Of a DNA stretch of 64,000 nucleotides, positions 48,015 to 60,889 are shown one piece after another. Position 1 is the first letter of the stretch, and each line of letters starts with the position of its first letter. A model generated the notes under the pieces. That model had not been told where the DNA came from, did no database searches, and was given only the letters and a program-made list of their open reading frames with translations. A program made the translations under genes and the position numbers. The stretch is from Centroberyx gerrardi (taxonomy: Eukaryota > Chordata > Actinopteri > Beryciformes > Berycidae): contig NC_136003.1 of NCBI RefSeq assembly GCF_048128805.1, positions 20,046,840 to 20,110,839 on the forward strand, written 5' to 3'.

Positions 48015-48612
48015 TTCATGTATGTGAACACTATGCTTCAGACCCACTCCTCTGCTGCTGACTGACCTGTAAATCTACACCTAAAGGTCACCCTTCTCCC
48101 CATGTCCCTATCTACTCTGACCACATCCATTTCATCCTTCCTACTGTGTGTGTGTGTGTGTGTGTGTTTGCGTGCGTGCGTGCGTGTGTGTATGCATTGT
48201 TGCTGGAGGCCTCTAGGTGCAGCCCAAGCAGGGCAGATGGAGGAGCTTGTTTGCCCCTGCAGCACTGTCCTGAATGTACGCGCCTGCTCAGAGAGATCTG
48301 GGTCTCTTTCTGCTTGTCTGCGCTCTCTCTTTCTCTTTCTCTTTCTCTTGTCTCTTTCTCTGTCTGTCACACACACATTCACGCAAATGTTCATACAGAG
48401 TGTTACCCATTAGGAGCCTCCAGAGGAGGAGAAAGGGCAGCAGAGTGCCTCGGTAGCCAAATAGTATCAGGCTAGCTGCCCGTTGCACACAGTGAAATTA
48501 ACCTCCACACAACAAAACTTCCCTTTTTAAAGATGACCAACAGAGTTTTTCATGTAAACAACATAGATTTTTTTACATTCATAATTTCACGCAAACAGAC
48601 AGTATGTTGTTA

Positions 48613-49060
48613 GGTCCATAGACTGTAAAATAAGATGAACGTAGTGAGTGTGAGTGAGGTTTCTGAAGGGCCGTTTTGAAGCCAAAAGATTGGGTTTACG
48701 ATTGCCGCCATGTTGCCCTTTCTTGGAGCCGGAGCAGCCAGAGCGAAGCTGAGGGTCGTCTGCAGAGTCGCAGCTCCGCCTGCTATTGGCCCGTAATCAG
48801 TGACCTGTCGATCACAAGACAGGCGACCTGTCAATCACTAGGAAAACAACTCTGTTTTATAACCGTTATATCCCGTTAATGACTCAATTATTTTGAAAAT
48901 CGCCAAATGGACACACATTAGAAGAAGTGAATTAGCTACTGAGACCATAACCTCTTGTCGAAAAAATTATTGACTTTTTTTTGAGCGAGAAGTTGAGCTG
49001 TGGTCCCATTGACTTGCATGGAGTCGGGCCGGGTGAGAGTAAGAGTCTTTTTGGAGGCAG
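48613..49060. repeat. Possible dispersed fish repeat
   Basis: Starts with CCATAGACTGTAAAATAAGATGAACG and includes GCCGCCATGTTG and CCCATTGACTTGCATGGAG, phrases I associate with a common fish interspersed repeat. Boundaries and family uncertain. Confidence 0.35.
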
Positions 49061-49925
49061 CATCTAACGGATGATGTAACGGGTGGTTTTGGTCGCTTGG
49101 TTATGTGACAGTGGCTATGTTGAATGAATTTATTACCTTCAGAGATGTTCAGAAAGTCTTTATCTTTCATTGTTACAAGGCCACAATGTTACATCCGTAT
49201 TTCAGTGCAGGAGAGGAAGCTCCCGGCCCTTCATTTGATTGACGGCCTACGTTCCAGTCAAGTAATCCGTATCGGTACAGAATGCTTCCTCTAACTAACA
49301 TTTTTCTCCACCTTTTATCCATGAGTTGTCTCCGCTCAACAATATGGTTATCAGGTTTTTGTTTCTTTACTCCCAAACTCAGTTGTGTTTCTTTTCTTCA
49401 GCTGATGTGGTTGAGTGAGCAGAGAGGAAAAACAACATGGAATGGTGGCGGGCCCAACGTCCTTCCACTGCACACAATATTGTGTATTACATTTCCTCCG
49501 TACTCGCTGAAAACTGGTCATCTTTAAGTTGCACACAACATGTTCCTAAGCCCCTCAAAAATATTTCGATCTGTTCCAATATTTATTTTTAAACAAGGTG
49601 TCAGACTGGATTTATGAACGCACACCAACAAAATGTAATGGAGAATACACTGTGATGAGCGCTGCAATGTTAGATGGGTTGGGAGGACGGAGCAACCTCA
49701 TCATGCAGGCTGACATACCTGTATCTAAGAATTTGTGTACCTCGTTTGTTTTTCCCACTGCCATCTCTCTCTATCTCTCTCTCTCTCTCTCTCTGTCTCT
49801 TTCTGTCTCTTTCTCTTTCTCTCTCACTCTTTCTCAAGACGATTTGATTGCAGCGGTGTTTACTTTGGCACGCTGCCCACCCTGCAGCACTGTGAGCACC
49901 CGGTCTCTTGGTCAAAAAGAAGAAG

Positions 49926-49959
<34 letters not shown>

Positions 49960-50729
49960 ATCCGTGTGTATATGTGCGTATGTGCGTGCGAGTCAACCGT
50001 ACCAGCAAGAGGAGAGACAGAAAGACAAGGGGGGGGCATCTCAGAAGGAGAGAGCCAGTTATTTTCTTTTCTGCCTGTCTGAATCAAAGCGTACAGCATT
50101 ATCAGCGGTGTGTTAGAGCTCCTCCTCATGGACCTTGTCGAGTGGTTGCCTCCATCAGGGGCTGAAACAACGGCCCGCTGCTCTCAGTTGCCACGGAAAC
50201 TCCAAACTCCGACTCCTATTCAGCCCAATGCAACACACTGACTGGGCTTATGTGTGGGTGCATGCAGGCTTGTGCGTGTGTATGTGTGTGTATGTGAACA
50301 CATGGCTGGGCCCTGGCCTTGGTAACAGTGTAGGAGGCATTGTAATATGCCTAACTTTACGCAAGTTGCAAACTTGTCCGTGCAGATACGCTGATTTCTT
50401 CGAAGGAGCTCTGCAGTCGTGACCTGGACAGTGACCTCCTCAAACTCCTCGCTCTCTCCCCCTCTTTTTCTCTCTTGCCCTCCCTCCGCCTCCAGTGTCT
50501 GAAGAATATGTGCACTGAATGCATGAAGTGTAGGTAGTTACACATAGTAGCTAGCCCGGCGGCTGTAGACTTGACTTTGTTTCAGTTGTTTTAGCTGTCT
50601 GCTACAGCTGCACAGCAACAGAAAGCCCTGGCTCACTGATGCATGCTTTATTTATGAGCTACTATGAAAAGCTCAGCGCCTGTGTTGAACACACTGCATC
50701 CTTATCACGTACATGCACGCCTGCATGCG

Positions 50730-50780
<51 letters not shown>

Positions 50781-51444
50781 CCAACACTGAACTGAACATT
50801 CCTTTGCTCTCCTGCTTTCTCCTTTATTCACTGGGTTTCTGCCTCTGTTCATGTCTGTTTCTCCCTCAGTCTGTTTATTACTCTCTGTCTGTCTGTCGGT
50901 CTGTCTGTCAGTGTGTCTGTACCCCCAGGTCACCAAAGGTTAGTTTAGTTTATTCAGCGATAGTGGCAATCATGATGAAATGCAATGGCTCCCTGTCCAT
51001 CCATTCTCCCTCCTTTATCTCCCTCTCCCCCCTCTTCCCTCTCTCTTCCTCCCTCCTTTCATCCCGCTCGGTCCTCCTCATTGTCAGCCTGAGTTGTGGA
51101 GGTGGCAGGGTGACTCTATCGCTCTCCTCTCCCGTCCATCAGGACATCATTCACCGTCCTGCAGTCCTGCAGACAGCTTTTTAATAAAGGCGGGATGAGC
51201 CCGGCTTTAAGTGCTTTATTTTCATTTTGCAGCGCAGCTGGTGAAGTAATGTGTGCTCCTCAAATATTTATGGAGGACCCTGGGTCGTTGCTCCGTCACA
51301 GTTCCCCAGAGAGAGAGGGAGATGGATTCTAAAACGGTCGCACTTATGGAAATAGGGGGCCACTGGTTTCCTCTGGACGAGCATATTAGACTTCCTGTTG
51401 GCAAACAAAGACTTTATTGAGGGGCGATTTGTCTGTTGTTGTTG

Positions 51445-51962
51445 TTAAAACTGCAATATACAACCTTTTTCACATTAAAATAACAGTAAACACATAGTAT
51501 ATATTATACATTATCAGCCTGTGTCTATCTATGACCCTGCGTGTACATACCTAAATCCCCCTGAAATTGCCTGTAATTGGCTTTTCAATGATGTTGGGGA
51601 CGTTTTGGGGTGTCTGCCATTCGCTGTGGGTGTGTGTGGTATGAGCGGTGAGCTGGGTTGAGATGAGGCTAGCAGCCACAGTGCAGGGAAGTCAGAAACA
51701 ACAACAATGGCGTAAAGCGGTAAGAACAGCCAAGCTAAAATGTTTTATTACAGATTGTCTGCATTCACCGTCTGCTTCCTTAGTGCCTGTGGCTTTATGG
51801 AAGCCTCATCTAGCCTCAGGCTGGATGCCATTTCAAGGTAGACAGCTCATCAAGATGAGCGACAAGCGTCGGCGTGAGAAGCTGACCAGCTGAGGGAGAG
51901 GAGGGCGGGACTAACAATACGCTTCCTGCCTCAAGGTGAAAAGTTGCATATTGCAGCTTTAA
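51445..51962. mobile_element. MITE with TTAA ends (piggyBac-like), 518 bp
   Basis: Left end TTAAAACTGCAATATACAAC and right end GTTGCATATTGCAGCTTTAA are imperfect inverted repeats, and both termini are TTAA, the piggyBac target. No transposase frame inside. Confidence 0.6.
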
Positions 51963-52362
51963 AGTGAATAGATGGTCGTGGATTTTGAAAGGAGATGGTT
52001 GTCGCTGATGAAAATAAAAGGATGATATGGGATATTTTTTGTTGTTGTTTGTTCCTGAAAGATTAGATACAGCCTAATGGAATATATTCTTTTGTAAGTC
52101 ATGCTTTGGCACAGCAGGAGAGATAATATTTAGTGATGGCAGACAGACACTAGAACCATTGCTCAGCCCCAGGCCTCACACATCATGACGGCTCAGTTTA
52201 AAGCCTCCTCCAGCCATTACAACATGGGTGTGTATATGTGTGTGTGTTTGTGTGTGTGTCGTGTTCCTGCGTCCTTCAGTGAGCCCTGAGTCACCATGCC
52301 CTCTGATTCAGCCTGTATCATCCCTGTCCTCAGCACCATCTGCACAGTGTGTCTTCTCTACT

Positions 52363-52442
52363 CCCTCCTCCATCCATCCATCCGTCCAATCATCCACTCA
52401 TCCATCCATCCATTCATGCATCCATCCATCTATCTATCCATC
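52363..52442. repeat. (CATC)n microsatellite
   Basis: Imperfect tetranucleotide array CATC/CATT/TATC. Confidence 0.85.
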
Positions 52443-53254
52443 TGTCAGTTCGGTTCAGTTCATTCTTTATTATAATCCCATCCAATTAATATGCAGCACA
52501 TAAAAAACTAAAGCACACAGGGCAACCGGACAATAACACTTAGAAACATCCATAAAATAACAGAATAGTGTACGATGAAGTGCCAAAGTACCTGTGCAGG
52601 TTGTGCTGGCAATTTAGCAACTTATTAATGGCTGATGGCTGGAATGAGTATTTGTATACCTTGGTTATAATTGTTAGCGGCTTGACCTGGGTACCAGAGG
52701 GAGGGAAAAGAAGCTGAGAGACAGTCACAGCGGTGGAAAATGCCTCCCACCAGATGGATGAACTGAACCTATTTCCCCTATCAGCCGCTCCACAGTGTCT
52801 CCTTCCACTTCCCGCTTAGGCTGTGTATTGTGGTGTGTGGTGGATCCAGAAAGAGCACTTCCTGGTTTAGCTTGGTAATCTCCTTCCATTCCACTCCACA
52901 GACACCCTCCACACACACACACACACACACACGCACACACACTTTCACACACTCTCGCTGCAGAATAGAGGGAGATAGACAGGAGAGAGCAGCAGCTGCC
53001 AGTGGACCAGGCATCAGCGAAAATGCATCTCTACGTTCCAGAAGCGGGGAAGAGAGAGGGGGATGAGGTTTACCGCACCGTAAAAGCCAATCAACTATGG
53101 TGTGTCGGCCAACGAGGCTGTTACCATGGTGATGTGTTAGCGGGTAACTGCTTTCTACCCACACACACCACACACACACTGGAGTTCACTTGACCTGGCT
53201 TCAACTAGGAGGCTGGATGCTTTGTATCTGTCCATTTGCGTGTCCGTTTGTTTA

Positions 53255-53303
<49 letters not shown>

Positions 53304-53559
53304 CTGTGTGTGTGTGCATACTTGTCTATGCAAGTGTGAATATTAGAGGCTTTGTGGCCATGGCCTTGGGGTCAAGCTTGGGTTGAGGCAGTGCCGATGA
53401 GGCCAGGGGAGCTGTCAGGTCTGGAACAGTGTGTTCTCTGTGGCCAACAGGGTCAGGACTGCTGGGTCTCTGTCAGCGGGATGGAAACGCACCCACACAC
53501 AACACACCACAGACCACAAGTCCATTGGGGCACCACGCATATGTGTTTTCTCACTTACG

Positions 53560-53925
53560 CTTATGAGGAACAAACGTCCTCACAAGGGTAGAAAGATGAA
53601 GGAAATCCTCCAAAGTGAGGACATTTTGCTGGTCCTCTCTTCTCATATGCTATTATTACGGTTAGGGCTTGGGTTTAGGGTTAAGGTTAGATTTAGAGTA
53701 AGGTTAGGGACAGAGTATCCCACACCCTAAGGTGCAGGAAAAGCACGGGCACATGCCTTATTATTCATATGACCCAAAGTCATGCAGTAATTAATTTGGG
53801 ATTAGGTTAAGGGTTAAGGTTAGGCTTGTAGTGGTGAGAGTTAAAAAAAAATTGGGGTTAGGGGTTATGAATGAATATATTCAATGATGATGGTCCTCAC
53901 AAGTATAGTAATGCAAATGTGTGTG
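53560..53925. repeat. Dispersed fish repeat with telomere-like core, copy 2
   Basis: GAGGACATTTTGCTGGTCCTC again, then GGGTTTAGGGTTAAGGTTAG and further TTAGGG-like units to GTCCTCACAAGTATAG, followed by TG repeats. Confidence 0.55.
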
Positions 53926-53976
53926 TGTGTGTGTGTGTGTGTGTGTCTTCCATCCCCTCCTACAATTTATTTGATT

Positions 53977-53980
<4 letters not shown>

Positions 53981-54044
<64 letters not shown>
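53981..54044. repeat. (CT)n microsatellite
   Basis: About 64 bp of nearly pure CT. Confidence 0.95.
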
Positions 54045-54048
<4 letters not shown>

Positions 54049-55008
54049 CTCTCTGTGTCTCTTCCCTTTCATCCGTGCTGGCAGGATGTTTAAAAACTGT
54101 AAATCAGATTATATCTGGGTGTCCGAAACATCTGGCCCTCTGGCCCATCCTCAGCTACTGCAGGCAGAGAGAGACACTGACACATGTGTGCTGCACATAT
54201 GCACACAGGAAGAGAATGACAGATCTTAAATAACATGCACAAAGGAGAAATAATTACACCCAATTACACACACACACACACACAGTCTTTTTGTCTTTGG
54301 TCATGGAGCCACTCAAGGCCGTGGCATGAGCTATGACTCATCCTCCGAGCTCCTTATAGACTCCGACACAAAATGGTTCTTTGATATAGTTAGGCTTTAC
54401 TCTTATAAGGCACTGGGCATAATGTGCATTGTTTTGAGACGCAGTTAAGCAATTTTGGGATGTACAGTATTTTCATATACAAATATGAGTGTGGGGGTGA
54501 TTGTGCAGGGTTGTGGGGGGGGTGTCATTGCGGAAAATGAAAAGCAGATTATGGATTCACAGTAAGCATTTTCATTCATCACGGTTGTTTTCACTGAATC
54601 AGAATGAGCCGCTTCACCTACTCCGCTGCTGCTTTATTAAATCATTATCCAGAGGCAACGCGTTGTGTCCGTGGGTGGTATGAAACTTTTAGCTTGCACG
54701 ACTCGGACTGCATAGCAACTACTGTAATTAAGCCACAGGGGCCTGCTTCCTATTCTGGACGGACGAGGTCTGGTCAAATATCATGTTTTTAATTGTCTTT
54801 GTATTGTACTCAACTCTGAACCAGTGTGGCGCAGCGTCCGTAGAGAAGACAGGGAAACAACAGAATATCACTGTCACAAATCATCTGACCGTTAACAAAT
54901 CACCTTTTTTCTCCATTTTTTCCATTTACTGTATGATCCCTCAATTTACCATCTGATCTCTGTATGGTTACATCATTTATCATACATTATTATCCTCTGA
55001 TCTTGCAG

Positions 55009-55142
55009 ATGGCGCTCCGCTGAGCGAGCTGTCGTGGCCTTCATCCCTGGCGGTGGTAGCTGTCTCCTTCTCTGGCCTCTTCACTTTCGTCTTCCTCATG
55101 CTGGCCTGCCTCTGCTGCAAGAAGGGCGACATCGGCTTCAAG
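55009..55142 (+). CDS. aatk: aatk (LMTK1) exon 2: transmembrane helix
   Basis: 134 nt between CTTGCAG and GTGAGC. With the last G of exon 1 it encodes DGAPLSELSWPSS, then a hydrophobic helix (LAVVAVSFSGLFTFVFLMLA), then CLCCKKGDIGFK. This matches human AATK almost residue for residue, from memory. The cysteine cluster just after the helix is a likely palmitoylation site. An in-frame ATG at 55098 (MLACLCCKKG) corresponds to the start reported, as I recall, for a shorter AATK isoform lacking the helix. Ends in phase 0. Confidence 0.95.
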
Positions 55143-55590
55143 GTGAGCTCCCTGCTGCCCCCTGCTGGAGGTGGCAAGGGGAACACATACGCACACAATG
55201 GAAGCCACAGAGGGAAAGAGAACGGCTGATGTTGCTCTGTCTTGCATATGAGTCCGAAAAAACATATTATATAAGACATTATTATCCCTTATTCCTTATT
55301 TCTTCCTCATTATTTATTCATTAGTATTCATTCCAAGGTATCGGATATGAGACCCACACATAAGTGCTGAGGTCTGTTTCTGAAGACTGTCCCTTGATTG
55401 TATGCCAGTGATGTCACCAAGTAACCTTGCCCATCTCAGGCTGGCACACATTGTCTCTGTGTTGCCCTCAGCTGCCAGCATGACTCAGCCTTGCTGTGTC
55501 AAACATCAGCAGTGAACTGGCTGGCTGATGAGGGCTGACAGAGACTCACACAGGCAGGGGCCATATGGTGGGAGACAGTGTGTGTGCATG

Positions 55591-55623
<33 letters not shown>

Positions 55624-55968
55624 ATTTTAATTTTGGACATACATTTTAATATTAGAACTATTTTAGCTGGAGAATGGATAAATCACAGTCCCCGCTTAAC
55701 ACCAGAGCCTTCTCTTTATATCACTTATGCAGTGCAATTAGAATGGATGAGGAGAGGAGAGGAGAGAAGAGGAGAGGAGAGGAGAGGAGCAGGCAGTCGG
55801 TTTGTTCCTTGTTTATGCATGTGGCGAGAGTCTGGACTGTGTCTCGGTGTTCATGCTGAGCAGTTGGAAACAGGCTGTGGTAGGTAGAGGCTGCATGGAT
55901 ACCAGTGTCACTGATAATGAGCACAGCATACAGTGGCACCATTAACGACTTCTGGACTTTTGCTCTGT

Positions 55969-56070
55969 GTGTGTGTGTGTGTGTGTGTGGGTGTGTGTGT
56001 GTGTGTGCGTGCGCGTGCGCGTGCGTGTGCGTGTGCGTGTGCGTGTGCGTGTGCGTGTGCGTGTGCGTGT
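55969..56070. repeat. (TG)n/(TGCG)n alternating tract
   Basis: About 100 bp of TG with many CG steps (GTGCGC, GTGCGT), strictly alternating purine-pyrimidine for most of its length. Confidence 0.9.
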
Positions 56071-57095
56071 CTGTCCCGAGCCAGATTACCTATGCCTCAT
56101 TAAGTGAAAATGTGTTTTAATGACCCGCAGGAACAGTGGGAGTCTAGGTGTGTGTCTGCTTTCCATTGGACTGTCTTTCTCTGTGCAAAAAGGTAATGAC
56201 AGAAGGCTGGCTCCAACCGAGCTGACTATGCTACAACATGCTGTGCTGCGGCCAAGACAGTGTCTGACAATAGTTAATTCATTCCCTGTGATTAGCAGGG
56301 TTGCCATGGCTCCACCTCGGGTAGGATAGCCAGACAGGGCCTGATATATTGTAAACATTTAAATACTGATTATTGTATAGGCAAATTGCATGAAGTTGAT
56401 GGATCAAAACTGGACTGTCGTTTTCTTTCCTCAACTCCAGCTATGACAGCAAGTAAGAGGAGATTGTTTTGCCTTGCAGCAAACTGGGAACAACATCATT
56501 CATTTGAGCTGTTTAAGTGTCACAGGCAGACTTATCTGTGAGACTGAGATGAGACCGGGAGAGGGGTGAGATAGGTATGGTGGATGTGTGAGAGAAAGGC
56601 GAAGATTTCAGTGAAGAAGCAGTAAAAGCAAAACAAAAAAAAAGAAAAGAAAAGCACAGTGGGGCAAGCTGGTATCATGGCTGGTGTGTACAATAGGCTT
56701 CAAACTTCAAATCTGCTGTATCAAATCTTCATCTTGTTTTGTCAGTTTGGTGGTAACGACCGCAGAGCGGTTCCATCATACAGTATTAACATGTTTCCCC
56801 CTCAACATGGAGGCATCTCAAGCCTCTCTTTGGCTCCAGCTCGTCACTCAGCGGCTCACTTGTGAGGTGTGCGTTCGCGCGCGACCGCGAAATCGCACCG
56901 CTGCACCGTCCAAAAAGCTCCATTATTCCCCTCCATCGCGGTGCTCTCATTGGAGCGGGTAGAGTGAGGCTGGGTATTAAGTGCTTTCTAAACTGAAGGC
57001 TCTCTGGGGAGCTATGGAACGCTGACTCACAGCCAGGTGCTCGCTTTCACACTTCGCTCTGGGGAGAGTGGCAGATGGTTCTCCCTGAATGAGAA

Positions 57096-57137
<42 letters not shown>

Positions 57138-58234
57138 TCCTATGCATGTTGTGCACGTGCACATACACACACTATGTTTTAGGACACATGTATCTACACA
57201 CAAGCACACATGCATGCCATTATCCCACTCTGTTGCAGTGAAAAAAAAAAAAAAAAAACATTTCATATGAATCCAGTCTACAACCCTCCATTTTGCTCTC
57301 CTCCTTTCTCCTCTCCTTCTGTCTCCTCTTCACTTTTTCCCCTTTCTTTTCCTCTGTGGTTGCTGCGTGGGGAGATAGGCTTGTTATGGGCAGCAGTTCA
57401 TTAGTCAGGGAATGGATGGATGGCCCAGTGATTGTGAACAGAGTGCTATTGCCAGCCCAGTTCCCCAACATTACCACTGTCACAGCAGCCGCTAACAAGA
57501 TTGACCGGCATCATTGTGGGCTGTTGCTTCTCGGGGCGGGACACACTTCTCAGGCACCAAGAGGGACTCTGGCTTTAGAAGAGGGAGGACCGCCCTTTAG
57601 GATCTGCTTTATTCAGTGGAGAGAACGGGAGGGAATTGAACTGTAGATTCTGCAGTCCATGATTTTCCATGAGATGTTCCACTCTGGTAGAATCGGACCT
57701 CAATAAAGATCTAGACATTGCAGCAGTTCAGTGAGGGTCAGTGCTGGGACCAGCTGCTGAACAAAAGTCACACTGTTTCCAGCCAGACAAAGAAATAATG
57801 GAACAAAGCATAATAGAAATTACATAACATATAAGAATACATAACATATAAGAATTACACAAACATATAAGAATAATGTAATTAAAAACGTATCGCTATC
57901 ATGGAGCATTCTTGAGGTCTTATGTCAGCTCGTGGAATTTCTCACACAAATCTTGACTCACCCTGAGAATAGTCGACTAATGTACCTTGTGATCTGCCTC
58001 ATGCTGCAGATTATGCAATTTGTTTAGTTTACTGTTTAATTTACTGTTTCCATTGGCTGTATATCTTCCCTTCTCCGACTGCCTGTGTCTCATCTAGCCA
58101 GAGTGAGCATGGGTAGCTTTTACATGCAAAAGTGTGTGCAAGTTCAGCCATGTGGCTAAAGCACTAATGGTTATACTATAGCGCAGTTTTTTTTTCTTTC
58201 TGTTTGGCACATAGAGTACTGTGTGCATCCACGT

Positions 58235-58352
58235 GGAGAAAGAGGGGGAGGAGGAGCATGAGGAGGAAGAACAGAGGAGGAGGAGAAGCAGGAGGAGGAA
58301 AAGCAAGAAGAGCAGGAGGAGGAGGAAGAGGAGGAGGAGTAGAGAAGGAGGA
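58235..58352. repeat. Polypurine (GGA/GAA) tract
   Basis: Around 118 bp almost all purine on the plus strand (GGAGGAGGAG, AGGAAGAACAG). Confidence 0.85.
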
Positions 58353-58543
58353 GAAGACGCCTCATAAGGGCCATGTTAGGTCTTTCTCCCATACCTGTAT
58401 GTGCAAAGTATCTTAGAGTTGCAGCGCTAATTTCAAATCTGTCTGCCTCTTCCTATAAGTCACAGTGAAGTTTATACATATGACCTAACTTGTGGTTCAA
58501 GATCGGCACGCTTATTCTCTAAAGCTCGATGCATATGAGCCCC

Positions 58544-58575
<32 letters not shown>

Positions 58576-58957
58576 CTATAGGGACACGCTGAACAACCGG
58601 AGAGCAAGGACACTGCAGTAGACTGAGGAGCAGGAACAGAGGGGTGGGGGGCAGAAAAGAGGGGGAGCAGGGGGAACACAGACAGATGGAGCAAAGGATG
58701 TGGGATTTGGGATCTCCAGAATGGAAGGAGAGAGGGTCACTGTTTTCTGTTCCCTCTCTCATCCGCATCCATCTCAGTCGGGGGGAGGTGTGGGGGTGTG
58801 GGGGGTTTGTGCGTCTGCAGTGAAGAGATCAGTGTGTTCTGCATAGCTGATGATAGTTCTCTCTTTCCTGCTCTCTTGCTCTTTTCTTTTAAGTGGAGTG
58901 GGCAGTCCGCCAGTTCACCTTTTAGTATATATACATTTTTGTAAAGATGATCTTTTT

Positions 58958-59100
58958 TGGGTATTTTTGCCTTTATTTGATAGTGCACAGTGGAGGGTGA
59001 CAGGAAAGATTGGGAGAGAGAGATGGACCGGTTTCAAATCCAGGACGTCCAGGAGGTTGCATGGTATGCGCCTTAGCCAACTGAGCAACTGGGACGCCCA
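58958..59100 (-). mobile_element. tRNA-derived SINE fragment, different family
   Basis: On the minus strand: TTGGCTAAGGCGC (A-box-like), then GGATTTGAAACC (B-box-like), followed by a body reading ...CAAATAAAGGC. This resembles a very common fish SINE distinct from the one in the IgL clusters. Confidence 0.5.
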
Positions 59101-59121
59101 CCTTTAAGCGTTTTTATTTTT

Positions 59122-59151
59122 TATATACTGTATATACATATACAGTATATA
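59122..59151. repeat. Perfect AT-rich palindrome
   Basis: TATATACTGTATAT (59122-59135), AC, then its exact reverse complement (59138-59151). Confidence 0.9.
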
Positions 59152-59319
59152 GAGCTGTTATTTTATCCTCCCTCCTCTAATATATTCACATAATTGGGTT
59201 GGGTAATGAACGTGCCTGCTGAGGAGTGCAGAGTTGAGCTTCTGATGGCGGCTTTCTCCTCTTTGTTTCCATGTATTTCCATTCTGTCTCTGTCTGTTTC
59301 TCTGTGCCTTACTGTCTGA

Positions 59320-60007
59320 CGCTCCATCTGTCTGTCTGTCTCTGTCTGTCTCTGTCTGTCTTTCTCAGTTTGTCTGTCTCTGTCTGTCTGTCTGTCTCTG
59401 TTTGTCTTTCTCTGTTTGTCTGTCTGTCTCTGTCTGTCTCTGTCTGTCTCTGTCTCTGTTTGTCTGTATCTGTCTGTCTCTGTCTGTCTCTGTCTGTCTG
59501 TCTCTGTCTGTCTCTGTCTGTCTCTGTCTGTCTGTCTCTGTCTGTCTGTCTCTGTCTGTCTGTCTCTGTCTGTCTCTGTCTGTCTGTCTCTGTCTGTCTC
59601 TGTCTGTCTGTCTCTGTCTGTCTGTCTCTGTCTGTCTGTCTCTGTCTGTCTGTCTCTGTCTGTCTGTCTCTGTCTCTGTCTGTCTGTCTCTGTCTGTCTG
59701 TCTCTGTCTGTCTCTGTCTGTCTGTCTCTGTCTGTCTGTCTCTGTCTGTCTGTCTGTCTCTGTCTGTCTCTGTCTGTCTGTCTCTGTCTGTCTGTCTCTG
59801 TCTGTCTCTGTCTGTCTCTGTCTGTCTCTGTCTGTCTGTCTGTCTCTGTCTGTCTCTGTTTGTCTGTTTCTGTCTGTCTGTCTCTGTCTGTCTCTGTCTG
59901 TCTGTCTCTGTCTGTCTCTGTCTGTCTGTCTCTGTCTGTCTCTGTCTGTCTCTGTCTGTCTGTCTCTGTCTGTCTCTGTCTGTCTCTGTCTGTCTGTCTC
60001 TGTCTGC
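59320..60007. repeat. (TCTG/TCTC)n array, about 0.7 kb
   Basis: Mixture of TCTG and TCTC units, mostly as TCTGTCTGTCTC and TCTGTCTC blocks. All three forward frames stay open for over 200 codons of Ser/Leu/Val/Cys repeats, which is a composition effect and not coding. Confidence 0.95.
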
Positions 60008-60114
60008 TTCTGCTGAAGTCCAGTCTCAGATGAAAGTCAAAGTCGTGATCTGTTTCTAAAGCTCACTAGGCTATGGTTGGCTTGTCTCTGAGAAACAGTG
60101 TAATATGATCATCC

Positions 60115-60115
60115 A

Positions 60116-60202
<87 letters not shown>
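60115..60202. repeat. (GT)n microsatellite
   Basis: About 88 bp of nearly pure GT. Confidence 0.95.
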
Positions 60203-60204
<2 letters not shown>

Positions 60205-60211
60205 CTGTCTA

Positions 60212-60822
60212 GTTCTAGTTAGTTTTCAGTATGGCTTTGGTAATTTTTGTTCAGTTTTTATTTAGTTTCAGTTCAAAATTTAGTATTTTTGGTAGGTGTG
60301 ATATAAGTATACTCATAGGCATTTTGCATGTGTTTACAACCATACTGGCTAATACAAACAATAAATCCTCTTTTTAAAATGTATTTACATACATTTTTCA
60401 ATACAGCCTCAACTAACTTAAAGTTGGGGCCACTTAATGGTGCATAAATTAAATGCACTAGCAGACTTAACATCAATCTGTTTCAAAATGTTTTCTAAGT
60501 ATTTTTGACATGAGTTGTGCAAACGATGTTTGCGTTGGCAATGCTAGCACATCCTCCAAGAGCAGGAGGTGCTCATGGGGACCGAACAACTCAGTTTACA
60601 ATACAGCGCCATCTTGTGGCCTAGTTAGCACTCAGCACATTTTTTTCACATATATTTCTATTTTAGTTTAGTTAGTTTTACAAGTAGACAAAATAGTTTC
60701 AGTTTTAGTTTAATTCACCGTCTCGTTTTTATTTTTATTTTATTTCAGTTTACAACAACGTTTTTTAACACATAGTTTTTATCTTAGTTTTAGTTTTAGT
60801 TAACGCTAATAACCTTGGTGTG
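60212..60822. mobile_element. MITE-like fish repeat
   Basis: Left end CTAGTTCTAGTTAGTTTTCAG, right end TTTTAGTTTTAGTTAACGCTAATAACC. The AACTAAAACTAAAAC pattern (minus strand) is typical of a widespread fish non-autonomous DNA element. Family not assigned. Confidence 0.45.
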
Positions 60823-60836
60823 TATATGTGTGTGTT

Positions 60837-60838
<2 letters not shown>

Positions 60839-60889
<51 letters not shown>
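60839..60889. repeat. (GA)n microsatellite
   Basis: About 50 bp of pure GA. Confidence 0.95.

Larger units (their letters stand above)
40096..55008 (+). other. aatk: aatk intron 1 (14.9 kb)
   Basis: GTAAGG donor and CTTGCAG acceptor, phase 1. No convincing extra exon seen. It holds many CA/TG and CT microsatellites (for example 42641-42667, 44516-44563, 47938-48011, 53258-53300), a MITE at 51445-51962 and other dispersed repeats. Open frames in it are mostly translated microsatellites. Confidence 0.8.

Noticed and set aside
59271-60059. 262-codon open frame
   Set aside because: Translated TCTG/TCTC repeat array.
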